DNA from: Pratylenchus scribneri
Lineage: Eukaryota; Nematoda; Chromadorea; Rhabditida; Pratylenchidae
Direction: 5' to 3'
DNA: 64,000 nucleotides
Assembly (NCBI GenBank): GCA_030063045.1
Contig: JAQSEB010000010.1
Coordinates: 4,085,501 to 4,149,500, forward strand
Notes under the pieces: model-generated
What the model saw: the letters and a program-made list of their open reading frames with translations, nothing else
Told to the model about the DNA's origin: nothing
Databases searched by the model: none
Program-made: the position numbers and the translations under genes
Shown here: positions 50,201 through 60,233 of the stretch, one piece after another
How positions within the stretch are numbered: position 1 is the stretch's first letter
Layout: each line of letters opens with the position of its first letter

Positions 50201-50952
50201 TTAAGCATTGGATAAGATTACGGTAATGAAAATATGATATTCAATTTTTAGTCACTCGAATCGGTAATGGAAAGCACAAATTTGGAAAGAATAGTGAAGC
50301 AGAGTTGTGCCGAAATGGATTTGCCGGAATGTTTACTCCATGGATTGCCTTTCTCTCGAAATGTTTTCTTCAAATTTGATCAGAATAAGAAGGAAGGAGG
50401 AAATGCCTCAAACAATGTTGATCAAAGAGCAAAAGGGAGGGAATCTACGGTGGTCGCACTGATTGATTGGACTCGTGAGGCATTTGATGATTTGAAATTG
50501 GATAATTATTTTATAATTTGAGAGGCACATTGTGGTTGCATTGGCGAGGATTTAGCGAAATGCATTTGTTGGAATTTGGACAAAAAAGAAAGGGAAGAAG
50601 CCGTCCTTCTTCGATTGCTTCAATATTATCATTATCAATTACTCAAGTGAGGAATATTATTGGGGATTATAATATTCTTCTAAATATTTAAGGAAACTCC
50701 AATTTTATGGAGCAAATTCGGCACTGCAAAAAAGAATTACATTAGATCGAATTACGGATGCGTATGAACGGTAAAATCAAATAAAATGTTAATTATTTAA
50801 AATCATTTCAATTGGCTAGATTTATTCCCCTTGCTGCCATCACTTTTCTTCTATTTTTGCCCGAAGACTTAAACCATGCCGATGGAATTTTGTTGGAAAG
50901 GGCAAAAGAATTGGTGGATGAAGCGGCCAAAATGATTGCATCCGACAAATGA
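47246..50952 (+). CDS. CHK/DUF1679 kinase-like protein with N-myristoylation-type start
   Basis: Eleven exons (47246-47691, 47742-47908, 47957-48066, 48110-48259, 48308-48349, 48395-48458, 49987-50168, 50252-50474, 50523-50646, 50693-50770, 50820-50952) give 572 aa, all phases matching. The start MGCQISS is a myristoylation/palmitoylation-type signal, followed by a ~140-aa low-complexity region. The kinase-like part has LPKSVVLKIS (the ATP-lysine strand of the CHK family), YEWLSKQHHRRIAIPRIFVI, LLRNLAQLHA, CLLHGLPFSRNVFF and VVALIDWT-QAHCGCIGEDLAKC. CHK/DUF1679 proteins form a large nematode and insect family related to choline and ecdysteroid kinases. The catalytic HGD is HGL here, so it may be catalytically dead. 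The 1.53-kb sixth intron (48459-49986) contains a minisatellite element. Confidence 0.78.
48459..49835. mobile_element. Composite minisatellite element, copy 2 (inside kinase-like gene intron)
   Basis: The left module (about 48461-48780) and right module (about 49555-49835) are direct repeats of each other and match those of copy 1 at 15.8-17.6 kb. Shared landmarks are TATTCG.CCTACTGTACCC, TATCAATCAAATATTGCC, the ATCC.ATTCATTGGGCCA block and TAGATTAGG.CTAAT. The 29-bp array lies between them, followed by the same AACTTTCCGGAAAACTG junction. The left end coincides with the intron donor. Copy 2 has the array in the same orientation as the host gene, whereas copy 1 is opposite to slo-1. Confidence 0.7.
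48842..49516 (+). repeat. 29-bp minisatellite, array C
   Basis: About 23 units of the same 29-bp repeat as arrays A and B, with several 28-nt units (AAAACAC for AAAAACAC) and a CACCTTTACAATTC variant shared by three units. Degenerate, A-rich units (48770-48845) mark its left edge, as if the array grew from or decayed at that side. Confidence 0.96.
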
Positions 50953-53251
50953 ATAGATTAAGATACAAAAATGTGGAAAATTACATTGATGAATGCAATT
51001 CCGATGTAAAATATTATAATTTTTCATTCTGTTCTCAAATTAAAATGTTTTCTACGGTTGTCATGAGGAAAAATTAAATTAACAAATACTAGTAATAAAA
51101 TAAAACCAATTATTGTATGAAAATATGAATATCTGAAAATGACAGCAACCAACTAATCTCCATCCCCTCAAGCATGAATGTTTCTTTCAAAAAAGGAAGA
51201 ATTTTAGCATGGCATTTTTCCCTACCTAGCCAAAATTAATCTTGAGGATATTCTTTTGGATTATTTCATTCAATTAATCCCAAATTATTTTATTTATTGC
51301 CATCATTTTTTGGGTCGATGCCCACTAAGTATTGACCTTGGATTGAGGCCGACCAATATGCGATGAGATGGGATGTCCCCTAAAGGGGACTCTCTCAATC
51401 ATCCAATTCATTCATCCCCACAATCCGCCTATAACGCATTTTGATGCGCAATTCTCCATTCATTCATTATTGCTGCGGGCGAGCAACGGGAAAATGAATG
51501 GAAAATAACCACCCGCCACACTCAAATTTACCTCTTAATCAAAATTTAACGCTTGACTGATTGGGTATTCGACAAAAATATAAATAGGCGCATTTTCTTC
51601 GACACTTTTGAACAAATACCTTCTGCAGAAAGATGGCCTGGATCGATTCTTTTTCCGCTCCTTTGCTAATTTCATTTTGTCCAATTCCACAACTTTACCG
51701 AGAAGGTTGGGGCGGAAAAATGTCCAATTAGGAATTGGCCGAGGCTGGCAAGTCCCTCTGCCAATTTGTCGGGTTTCTCCATTTCCATTGCCCCTTAGGG
51801 TTTTCCTTCCATTTCCCAATTCCATCCATTTCGCCCAATTCAATTCATCCAATCCATCATCAACCCTATATCCATCCATCCATCCTTTGGCCAATTGGCC
51901 CATCATAGCCACTTTTTATCGTTGCTCCTAATGTAAGGCAATTGGCCCAACAATATATTGGCCCTGCGGCGAAATCGAGAGTTTAAACAAACCACATTGA
52001 CCTATCGAATATCGATCCATTTATAAAATATTTGTGGATGGATGAATCTCCAATATTTAAATCATATTTTTTGCAAATATTTTCCCCATAAATCACCAAA
52101 ATACATCTTTAGGGCATCATCATAAATTCATCATAATTTTGTCTTCTCCCAATTCCCACTCAAATTTGGTATTGGGAATCCAACAAAAATGTTTGTTTGT
52201 TTTACCTTTTGTGTACCTACCATCCTCCTTCCCATCTATTTCCCTTCATTTTCCACCATCCAATCCCAAAGGCCAATATCCAACCATCCATCCATCCAGC
52301 TGGCGCCAGAATTGGGCATGGATGGTCAACAATTCATTCCATTCATTCATTCATTCATTCATTCCGTGTTCAATTCATTCGAATTTGTATGACAAAATTT
52401 TTCAACAAAATTTTAAAATACATTGCATGGTAATTTGCCCCAAAATTGGGCTACGGTTAATAACAGAGGAGGCAGAGAGGTGTTGATTCGATGAATCATC
52501 CCAAAATATTATCCAATTAAGTTGGTGCGTTGGGCATCGATTATTCGATTACCTGGGTTAGTCATTCATTGTTATTTTATTAAATGTGCGAAAAGTTTTA
52601 TTTTATTTTCATTATTAAAATCTTCAATAAACTGAACATTTTTGATGACAACATATCATTTCCTTTGCTAAATTTGGTACATATTTCCTAAGGGCAAATC
52701 TGATGAATTCATTCCAAATTGTTGAATCAATCCAACAGCAAAATTGTTCTTTTCCAAAATATTTCCCCATAATTTCTCGCGCATCCATCATCGCATTCTT
52801 TAATGGCAGGGAATGAGAAAATTACGGTCTTTTTTATAAAGGGGAGGGCGGTCGGATTGTGATGGTGGAGGAGGGAAACTTCTCCCGCATTTTGTGGTTA
52901 GTCCAATGCAAAAAATGAGGAGGAAAACGCAAAACTTGTTCCCAATTCCAGCCAATCAATTCCCATCATTTTATTTGTTCCAATTCCAATCCTCAAATTC
53001 CCTTACAAAAATATTTGTATATTCTTTGGCTTCTTATTTATATTATTAATATTAATATATTTTTTTGCTTCTCATATAATACCATCCAAATTCGATGGCC
53101 CCAATCCGCCATTTTCCATAGGCATAATAGATCCATTTATTTAATAAAAATGCTAATCCGATTAAATCAATAGAATATTCAAATTTAATCAAAATATTCA
53201 GTTGGAATTATTCATTCTTTCATAAAAAAATTGACAATATTAAATTTTTTG
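50953..53251. other. Intergenic, no supported gene
   Basis: 2.3 kb without a gene I can support. It contains an imperfect ATTC microsatellite (52337-52364) and an AT-rich right end leading to the next gene. Open frames of up to 125 aa on opposite strands at 51.5-51.9 kb overlap each other and have no recognisable domain. Confidence 0.5.
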
Positions 53252-53907
53252 ATGGCAACCACTTCACAAACGGTCGAATTGGATGCTCCAATTGCAGTTA
53301 TGCAGGACACAGGCACAAGAGGTTTTTTCAAAACAATATTATAATAATTTATTTTCTTTTATTTTTTAGTTGTGATGACCATCCTTGTACCGGGCATGAA
53401 AAAGCGTGGCGGTATTCTGGCATTGCTCCGTCGTTTTCTCCGATTCAAATCCAAAAGTCCATTCACCTTGGCCTCCAATGTCAAATTTGGCCAATATAAA
53501 TTGACGAATGGATCAATGAATTTGGTTATGGAAGTTTATTCGGACAAAGGGGCCATGAAGAAACGATCGGAGGATAACAAACGATACATTGTGAATATTG
53601 AACAATTCCCCAGTCAAATCAATCCGGAAAGTGTCGGCTTCAATGTGGGTTTTCCATTTTCAAAATAGAAACGTTAAATGTTGGAATAAATTTTTGGTTT
53701 TAATTGAGTAAATATTGTCAATCAAATTGACCACATTTTAGACTAGCAACCCCTAAAGGAAAATCAAATCTATTATTTTTTATTCAGATTCAACAACGCG
53801 GGGACAACGGCTACATTTTGATGACAATCGTAAAAATGGACAATTATTCCACCAATTGGAAGGATTTTCTCGCCCAAAATGGCACATTGGACTTGAAGAA
53901 AGCATAA
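53252..53907 (+). CDS. Uncharacterised 154-aa protein
   Basis: Three exons (53252-53321, 53370-53644, 53788-53907) join in phase. The acidic/Thr-rich start MATTSQTVELDAPIAVM is followed by a hydrophobic strand, a strongly basic patch (KKRGGILALLRRFLRFKSK) and alternating beta-like segments (LASNVKFGQYKLTNGSMNLV, RYIVNIEQFPSQINPESVGF, GYILMTIVKMDNYSTNWKDF). There is no signal peptide or transmembrane helix. The pattern suggests a small cytosolic beta-rich protein, possibly interacting with acidic partners through the basic patch. I do not recognise the family. Confidence 0.65.
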
Positions 53908-54260
53908 AGACAATCCTCCCTCCTTTTTTGGACTGATTTTTGTTAATTAATTAATTGGCCATTTTTGTCAATTCTCATTCCCTTTTATTATTATTTAAAT
54001 TATTTCCTTACTTTATTTTTATAATTTTTCCTCTATAATGTGTGATCATTTAAAATTGATTGTTTTTGATTTGAACGCTCATTTTGCAGATAAAAATGAT
54101 TTTTGGAAAAATTGGAATTGAAATTTATTCGTAGGAAAATAAAAGAAAATGATTAAAATGGGCTCGAGGGCATAATCAAAAATTGGCTAAAAATATTTCC
54201 CTCATAAATTAGCCTCGGTTCAATTTGGCCTCTATCGAAAATTAAAATTTATTCGATCAT

Positions 54261-55978
54261 TTATTTGAATCTTCGTTGTTCGCCTCCATTCGATTCCACA
54301 TCAGTGCCCCTTCGCTGATTGGCCTCATTCATTTCGGCCTCCTCCGCCCAATAATGATGCCAAAGGACCAAAGTGAACATCCAATTGAGGAGGACACCGG
54401 CCACATAAATACAAAATGAACTGCCCAAATGGCCATCCACCCGCCCACTCAATGCCTCCAATATTTTTGGGGTGGTTGCCATTGTGAGGATGGCCATGCC
54501 GAGCACAAAAGCAGATTGCATGAAAAGTGCTAAAAAGCGAAATAAATTCATATTAAAAATTGGAGGGGAATTGACAAAATGGACCTGGCCAATAAAGCCA
54601 AATTCGTTTAATGTTGAAGAGAAGAACAATGAGCAAAATGAAAAGGGCGGAAGTATGTTCAACACACCTTGGATTATATATATATTTATTATATTGTTCA
54701 CTGATTGATGAATGAAACCATGAAAAGCGTAAATATCCGCCATCCAAGTAGTTGGCCACACATTTGCTCCTAAAAATGATCATTTTAATTTGAATTTCCA
54801 ATGATGCCAATTATTTTCTCTCAATTTATTTATAATTTTTAAGGCAAAAAACGATTTTTTATTATATAAAATGTGAACAACAAAATAAATCCATGTGGAC
54901 AATAAAATAATTCAATGAGACCATATTTTAGTAATTAGTTGAAAATATTTCCCATCCCATCAATTCCAGTGACCAATGCCATTCGTGAACAAAATGGTCA
55001 GTTACCTGCCATATTATTCAACTTTTCCACCATGGCAATACAAATATTGCCTTCTGAGTTTCATTTTTAGGTTTAAATTGAAGTATTTTGATTTTTAAAG
55101 AATATTGGGCTCAAAAATTATAAAATAATTAATATTATGATATATTGTTTATACCAGAAGATAGAGAATTTTCCGCCCTATCAAATAATACCAAGATCAA
55201 CAATAATGGTTAGGATTGAAGGAAGTTATGAATGTGCAAAGATGGTCCAAGATTGGCTGGGGTGCCTCCTCAAATACACGGGAAAGGGAAGATTTTGATG
55301 GCTGCTGAGTACTGTACTGACTAACAGCTGTGATGGAAGGGCCCTCTCCTATACAGTACTCCTCTCCCTTCCCTTTAATCAAGGAGTGATGCCATTTGAC
55401 ATGCCTCCAGGCATTGTTCTCTTCATTGGGAGAATATTCTTTCTTTTGAAGCCTCCTAACTCATCAATGGATAAACCAATTTTGATAATCTTATTGTTTT
55501 GATAGGGGAGAAAATTCTCTATTTAATGATATAAATAATATTTTGAAAATTTTTAATTTGATAAAGGAAAAATGAGAATTTAAGAACCAAATATTTCTAA
55601 ATTAATTTCATTAAGAAAAGTTTTAATCGGCTAGGAAAAGGGCAAAAACTATTGAACCAATAAATTATATTCATGGCACATTTTCCATTATTTTCCTCAC
55701 ATTTTCAAAACTCGATTCATGAGGCCAAAATCGAAAATGACTGGATCATAGGCCAAAAGCCGTTCTTCCAATCCTGCATCCGGCGAAATGTTTGAATTGC
55801 ATTTGAAAACGTGGCCAAAACGCCACCAAGAGTAGAAATGTTGGAACAGAGAGCAGGCAACCACCAAAAATTGGGCAAAACCCATCAAAAAGCATAATGC
55901 CCGATTCGGAATTTGGATACAGCCGCCCAGGAATTGCGTTTTGCGCTCACCAATTTTTAGTAAATAAAAAACATGCAT
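54261..55978 (-). CDS. Four-transmembrane protein of unknown family
   Basis: Three exons (55978-55701, 54769-54585, 54529-54261) join in phase to 243 aa; intron 1 is 931 nt, long for this window. The N-terminus MHVFYLLKIGERKTQFLGGC is cytosolic in type. Predicted membrane segments are CFLMGFAQFLVVACSLFQHF, TSALFILLIVLLFNIKRIWL, FMQSAFVLGMAILTMATT and FCIYVAGVLLNWMFTLVLW. A loop between TM1 and TM2 contains CNSNISPDAG and the pair CVANYLDGGYLRFSWF/NPRCVEH, with cysteines that could form disulphides. The C-terminal tail is Glu/Asn/Arg-rich. The topology recalls small tetraspan or MARVEL-like proteins, but no signature (such as CCG) is present. Confidence 0.65.
54770..55700 (-). other. Long first intron of the four-TM gene
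   Basis: 931 nt between two well-supported exons. I see no nested gene, repeat or RNA feature. A pyrimidine-rich patch (55350-55390) is the only compositional change. Confidence 0.4.
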
Positions 55979-56644
55979 TTTTGGGAATTTGGCAAAAATG
56001 GTTGATTGTGGCCAAAAACTTTGGGTCCCATTTATTTATATTTGTAATTTTGTTTTGTTGTTTTGCACCAAAAGGTGACAATGTCAATTTGAATTAGCCA
56101 ATCCACAATTCAATGCAAATAAACATTTAGCCCCAATTTCAGGGCCACTTTTCCGGTGGTCCATCTCAAGCTGAATGCCAAGAGAAAGGTAGCCACTTTG
56201 AGGGAATTGTTTGAGGGGAAATGGACGAAAATAGTTGGAATTGGGGTTGGAAGTGTCCAAAAGAATTGAAATTCAATTGAAGATAGGTAAAAGAGCAAAA
56301 TGGCATATTTATACATTTTTAGGTATGGGAAAAGGGGGAGGAATTAATAAGCTCCATTATTCTTTTCTGCCATTCAATTTTCGTTTGTATTTCCAAATAC
56401 ATTCCATTAAACCCAAATCCTCATTCATTCAGGAATATTTCTCCTTAAAATTATTTAGTTTAATATTCTCCCTTAAGAGGCAAATTTCTGAAACCCCTCA
56501 CCCTACCTCAAATTTAAAATCGACCTCTTTGTGATGAATTTGGCATTTCAATTAATTTCCTCCATTTTTCCGTTGCCATTGGCAACCTTCATTCCCATCC
56601 TATCGCATTTTTCCTTCCATTTATTTTTTTTAAAATTACCAAAA
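55979..56644. promoter_or_regulatory. Divergent spacer (four-TM gene / CLUAP1)
   Basis: A 666-nt region between divergent starts, probably holding both promoters. An X-box (RFX site) would be expected upstream of a ciliary gene. I did not find a convincing GTTNCC-N-GGNAAC-type palindrome by eye. Confidence 0.35.
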
Positions 56645-58641
56645 ATGTCCTTCCGCGAACTTCGAGGTAAATTTGAACTTTCAAATTCTTATAAATTTCT
56701 ATCTCTCCATTTTTGATGCCATCGAAATCCTTCGCGCCCTAGGATATCCTCGGCTCGTTTCAATGGAGAATTTCCGCTTCCCAAATTTCCCTTTGATGGC
56801 TGAAATATTGGAATGGACCGTCAAAAAGTTGAATTGAAATTTGTCGTTTTTTCATTTCCCTTTAAAGATTCGATCCAAATGTTCGATTTCCAAAGCAATT
56901 GGACAGCGAACAAGATCGTCTGATTTTTGTGAAAAGTGCCGTACTAATCCTTCTCCAAAAAGCACATATTCGATTGAATCCAAAGAATATTTACCAGGTA
57001 AATTCAATGTAGTATAGATCGGCGCATACAATCCATCCAAAGGCCATTATTTGGATAAAAATGGGATATCAGAGGAACCATTCTATTTGCCTATTATGAA
57101 TAAGTCTATCAAACACATTGAATGAATTCCAAGAAAGGAAAGGATTCAGCCCACTTTTGCCCTTGATCTTTAATTCATTAATTAATTAATTTGTTTTTTG
57201 TCCGATGGCCATGCCATCCGTGAACTCCTTCCTCTCCTTAAAATGCTTTATGATGGGCGTCATGACGGAGGAGGAATTGGACAAAATGGGAAAGGAGAAG
57301 AGGACTTCGATTCCATGGGAATAAATGCTTTGAGGGCACAATTGAATGCGAAGGTTGGAATTCAGAATAATAAATGGAGCTGCATTTTCAGCGTCAACAA
57401 CTTCGGCAAGGTGTCCAATTGGCCGGGGAAATGCCAAAAAGTGGCGCAAATTTGTATGAATTGTTGAGGGATGAAATATTCGCAAAGGTCCGAGGCAAAA
57501 TAGCCAATAAATATTTTTCATGAGGGAATTCTGCATTCTTTAGGAAACCCGAAACAGAGCATTGGGCCAATCGCTGAATGCGACACAAGTGGAGAAGGAA
57601 ATCAAGGAGAGAATCCGGGAAACGGAACAAAAAATTGGGGAATTTAAGCAAAGATTGGAGAATATTGGAAATGATGAACAGGAAATGGCAAAAAAGGTGG
57701 AAAGAAGACGGCGTGAATTGGATCAGCTGCAGAAGAGGCTGGCAAAATTGCAGGTTTTTTATTGATGGGATTGAGGGAAATGAGGAAAATAGGCCATAAG
57801 GGAGATAAATCAAGGGGTATGGCTTCATAAATCATCAACGGAAGTGGTTACCTTTTTGGGTCTTTACTTTGGATAAATAAATAAATACAAATAAAACAAG
57901 TTCAATCGCTGTTTTTTCAGTCCTTTCGTCCACCTTATATGGATGAATATGAACGCTATGAACGTGAACTAAAGGCCCATTATGAAATTGTTGGTCATTC
58001 ATTGTTTTTATTTTAATTTATATTCCATTTCACAGTACGTTGTCCTTTTTCGCAATTTGCACTATCTTCAACAGCAATTGGCCCAAGCAGAGAATGCGGA
58101 ACGTGAACAAGCCGTGAATGCCGAGCATTCGATGCGTGTTGCCGTTGAAAAAATGCGAATGGAAAGGGAGGAGGAAAGTCCAGCCGCGTTTGTCAATAAA
58201 ATGAAAATTATTATTTTTTATTATTTAATAGTATTGCTGGCATTAACAAGGAAGGTGGTGGCATTCTGCTTGAGGATGAGGACGAATTGAAACCGTCAAA
58301 AAGTAATAAAAGATTATTCCCTAAAGCATTTTTCCCCTTGAAAGTTCGCGTATTTGGGAATATGACTGGGACCGGCATTTCGGATGATGAGGAGGAAGAT
58401 GAGGATGGAGGAAGAATTATTGAAGTGGAAGATGATGATGAAGAAGAGGAGGAAGATGACCCAAACGGTGAAAGAGGATTCAGGAGAGGAATGGGGGAGG
58501 AGGAGGACAAAACGGTATTCTCCTTGGGGGAACAATGAAATTACTATATTAATTGATATATTTAACACACAGTTCATCAATGATGATGAACATGCTGAAT
58601 CTGTTGGTGAGGAGGAGAATCATGCGGCAAATGATTTCTAA
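56645..58641 (+). CDS. dyf-3: Clusterin-associated protein 1 / IFT38 (DYF-3)
   Basis: About ten exons starting 56645-56666, 56716-56827, 56868-56997 and 57201-57353, and ending at 58641. The N-terminal calponin-homology-like domain reads [57 protein letters not shown] and [19 protein letters not shown], tracking human CLUAP1 closely. A long coiled coil follows ([51 protein letters not shown]), then a very acidic tail ending NHAANDF, like the human SDNDF end. IFT38 is an IFT-B subunit needed to build sensory cilia. Two introns (56667-56715 and 56998-57200) have GT donors but no usable AG acceptor that preserves the domain (see findings). A 42-nt in-frame segment at 58302-58343 may be exon or intron. 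Confidence 0.9.
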
Positions 58642-59010
58642 TTAATTCTTTACCAAAAAAGCATCCACAATTTATTCAAAATGTATCCAAGAAAAAATTA
58701 TTTGATACGCTGGCAAATTTTATAATAAATTTGTTGGGTTGTTTTGTGTTTTGAGGTGGTGATTGATTGATGGAAAGGAGGAGGGGGGAGGGAATACATC
58801 AAAGATAAAGAGAAGCAAGGTTTTTGTTTAAATAAAAGAGGAAGGATTGGTTTTGGTTTGGATGAAAAAGAAAGTTGGATTTGTGGATTGGGGTTGGGCG
58901 GAAACAACAAAAGGAAATCTCAAAAGAGTGAAAAAAATTGCAAAATTATGGAAGGAATAAATGTGACGATATTTGTTTATTTAGCGTCCATCTCTTCAAA
59001 ATTCTTCAAC
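58642..59010. other. Convergent spacer, no gene seen
   Basis: A 369-nt gap between convergent stops of CLUAP1 and caveolin, presumably both 3' UTRs. It has no other feature. Confidence 0.4.
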
Positions 59011-60233
59011 TTAGGCGGTGATCACGGAAGTCGGATCCTGGTTAATGCCTGAAATTAAATAAATGTTTATTTTCTATACAAATATTGTTAGTCAACCAAC
59101 CGTATTTGCTGACTTTAACATTGGCAAAAAGAAGACCACATGAACGGCAAATTGGATCGAGGACGGCGGTGACCACCACGGACCAAACCTAAAAATTGAA
59201 AATATTATTTAATTTTAAATGAGATTATTTTTGTTAAATTAAAGGACAGTGGAACCCTCAAATTCTAGATTATCGTGAAAATGTCCTTTCATTGGACTCC
59301 GAATCCTAATAATTTAGGTTCCCCATAATTGATTAAACTTGCCTTTGCCAACCAGCCAAATGGAATTGCCAATAAACGGCCAATCGGGACGAACACATAG
59401 ACCGAAAGTACGGAGACCAGGGCGAAGAGCACGCCGAACACAATTGCCAATGGGATGGCGAAAACCAAGGAAAGCAGCTTGTAAATGAAGTTACGGACAG
59501 CGAGGAAAACCTACAAAAAATGAAATTATTCATTGAATATTTTCGATTATTTTAAATAAACTGACTGTAAGTGTGGTCTTCCAAACACCATTCATTGCAT
59601 GGACAGCATCCGGCTCGCCGAAAATTTGCTCGACGCCCAAATCAATTGCCTTAAAAAGTGTTTCAATTTTTATTATATTTTTGGTACAAGATTTATATTA
59701 TTAATTATCTTGGATTATTTTCCCTTTTCCCCAACCTCCTGCAATTTTCGATCATCCCGTTGGACCATATTGAATTGGAAAGTTGGCTGATTCTGTTGGT
59801 CGGTCTCCGCATTCTCGCCTTGTGCACCTTCACCACTGACTGCGCATTTCTTGGATCGGCAAAAATTGAATGGACATTTTTTGCCGGTTCCTCCACTCTT
59901 TTGCTTCTCATTCACGTTGTTCTGTCCTTCACCTTCGGTGCCACCTTCTCCAGTGGTTGCTCCCTTTTCGGCATTCACGATAACAACTTCGGTTTTGGTG
60001 GTTGCAGTCTTCTAAAAAAAATATATTAATTTTGGTTCATTTTTGGCCCAATTTAATTTGCCCACCTTCTTGGCAAACCATCCCTTTTTCTCTTTTGGCT
60101 TCTGTTCGGGCTGTGTGCCTTCCGCAGGATTTTGTTGACCTTCTGCTCCGGCCGCAGTCTCCGCTCCTTCAGTTCCGGCACCTTGTTCGGCATTCTTCAA
60201 TGGCACACTTTGCTCCTGGAGTTCAACGTCCAT
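59011..60233 (-). CDS. cav-1: Caveolin
   Basis: Six exons (60233-60066, 60011-59736, 59649-59566, 59510-59343, 59188-59101, 59048-59011) give 273 aa. The N-terminal ~150 aa is low complexity (Glu/Gly/Ala/Gln) with a Cys-containing CPFNFCRSKKCAV. The conserved part reads DLGVEQIFGEPDAVHAMNGV-WKTTLTV (oligomerisation/scaffolding region, cf. vertebrate IAEPEGTHSFDGIWK). Next is the hairpin membrane segment (LLSLVFAIPLAIVFGVLFAL, VSVYVFVPIGRLLAI as its continuation), then VVTAVLDPICRSCGLLFANV with the palmitoylation-type Cys pair. Caveolins are inner-leaflet scaffold proteins; C. elegans CAV-1 acts in germ line and at neuromuscular synapses. The end, INQDPTSVITA, is a possible PDZ-type tail. The fourth intron starts GC rather than GT. 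Confidence 0.9.

Noticed and set aside
51535..51931. Open frames of 107 and 125 aa on opposite strands
   Set aside because: They overlap each other almost completely and are Pro/Ser/Phe or Gly/Lys biased by composition. No family match.
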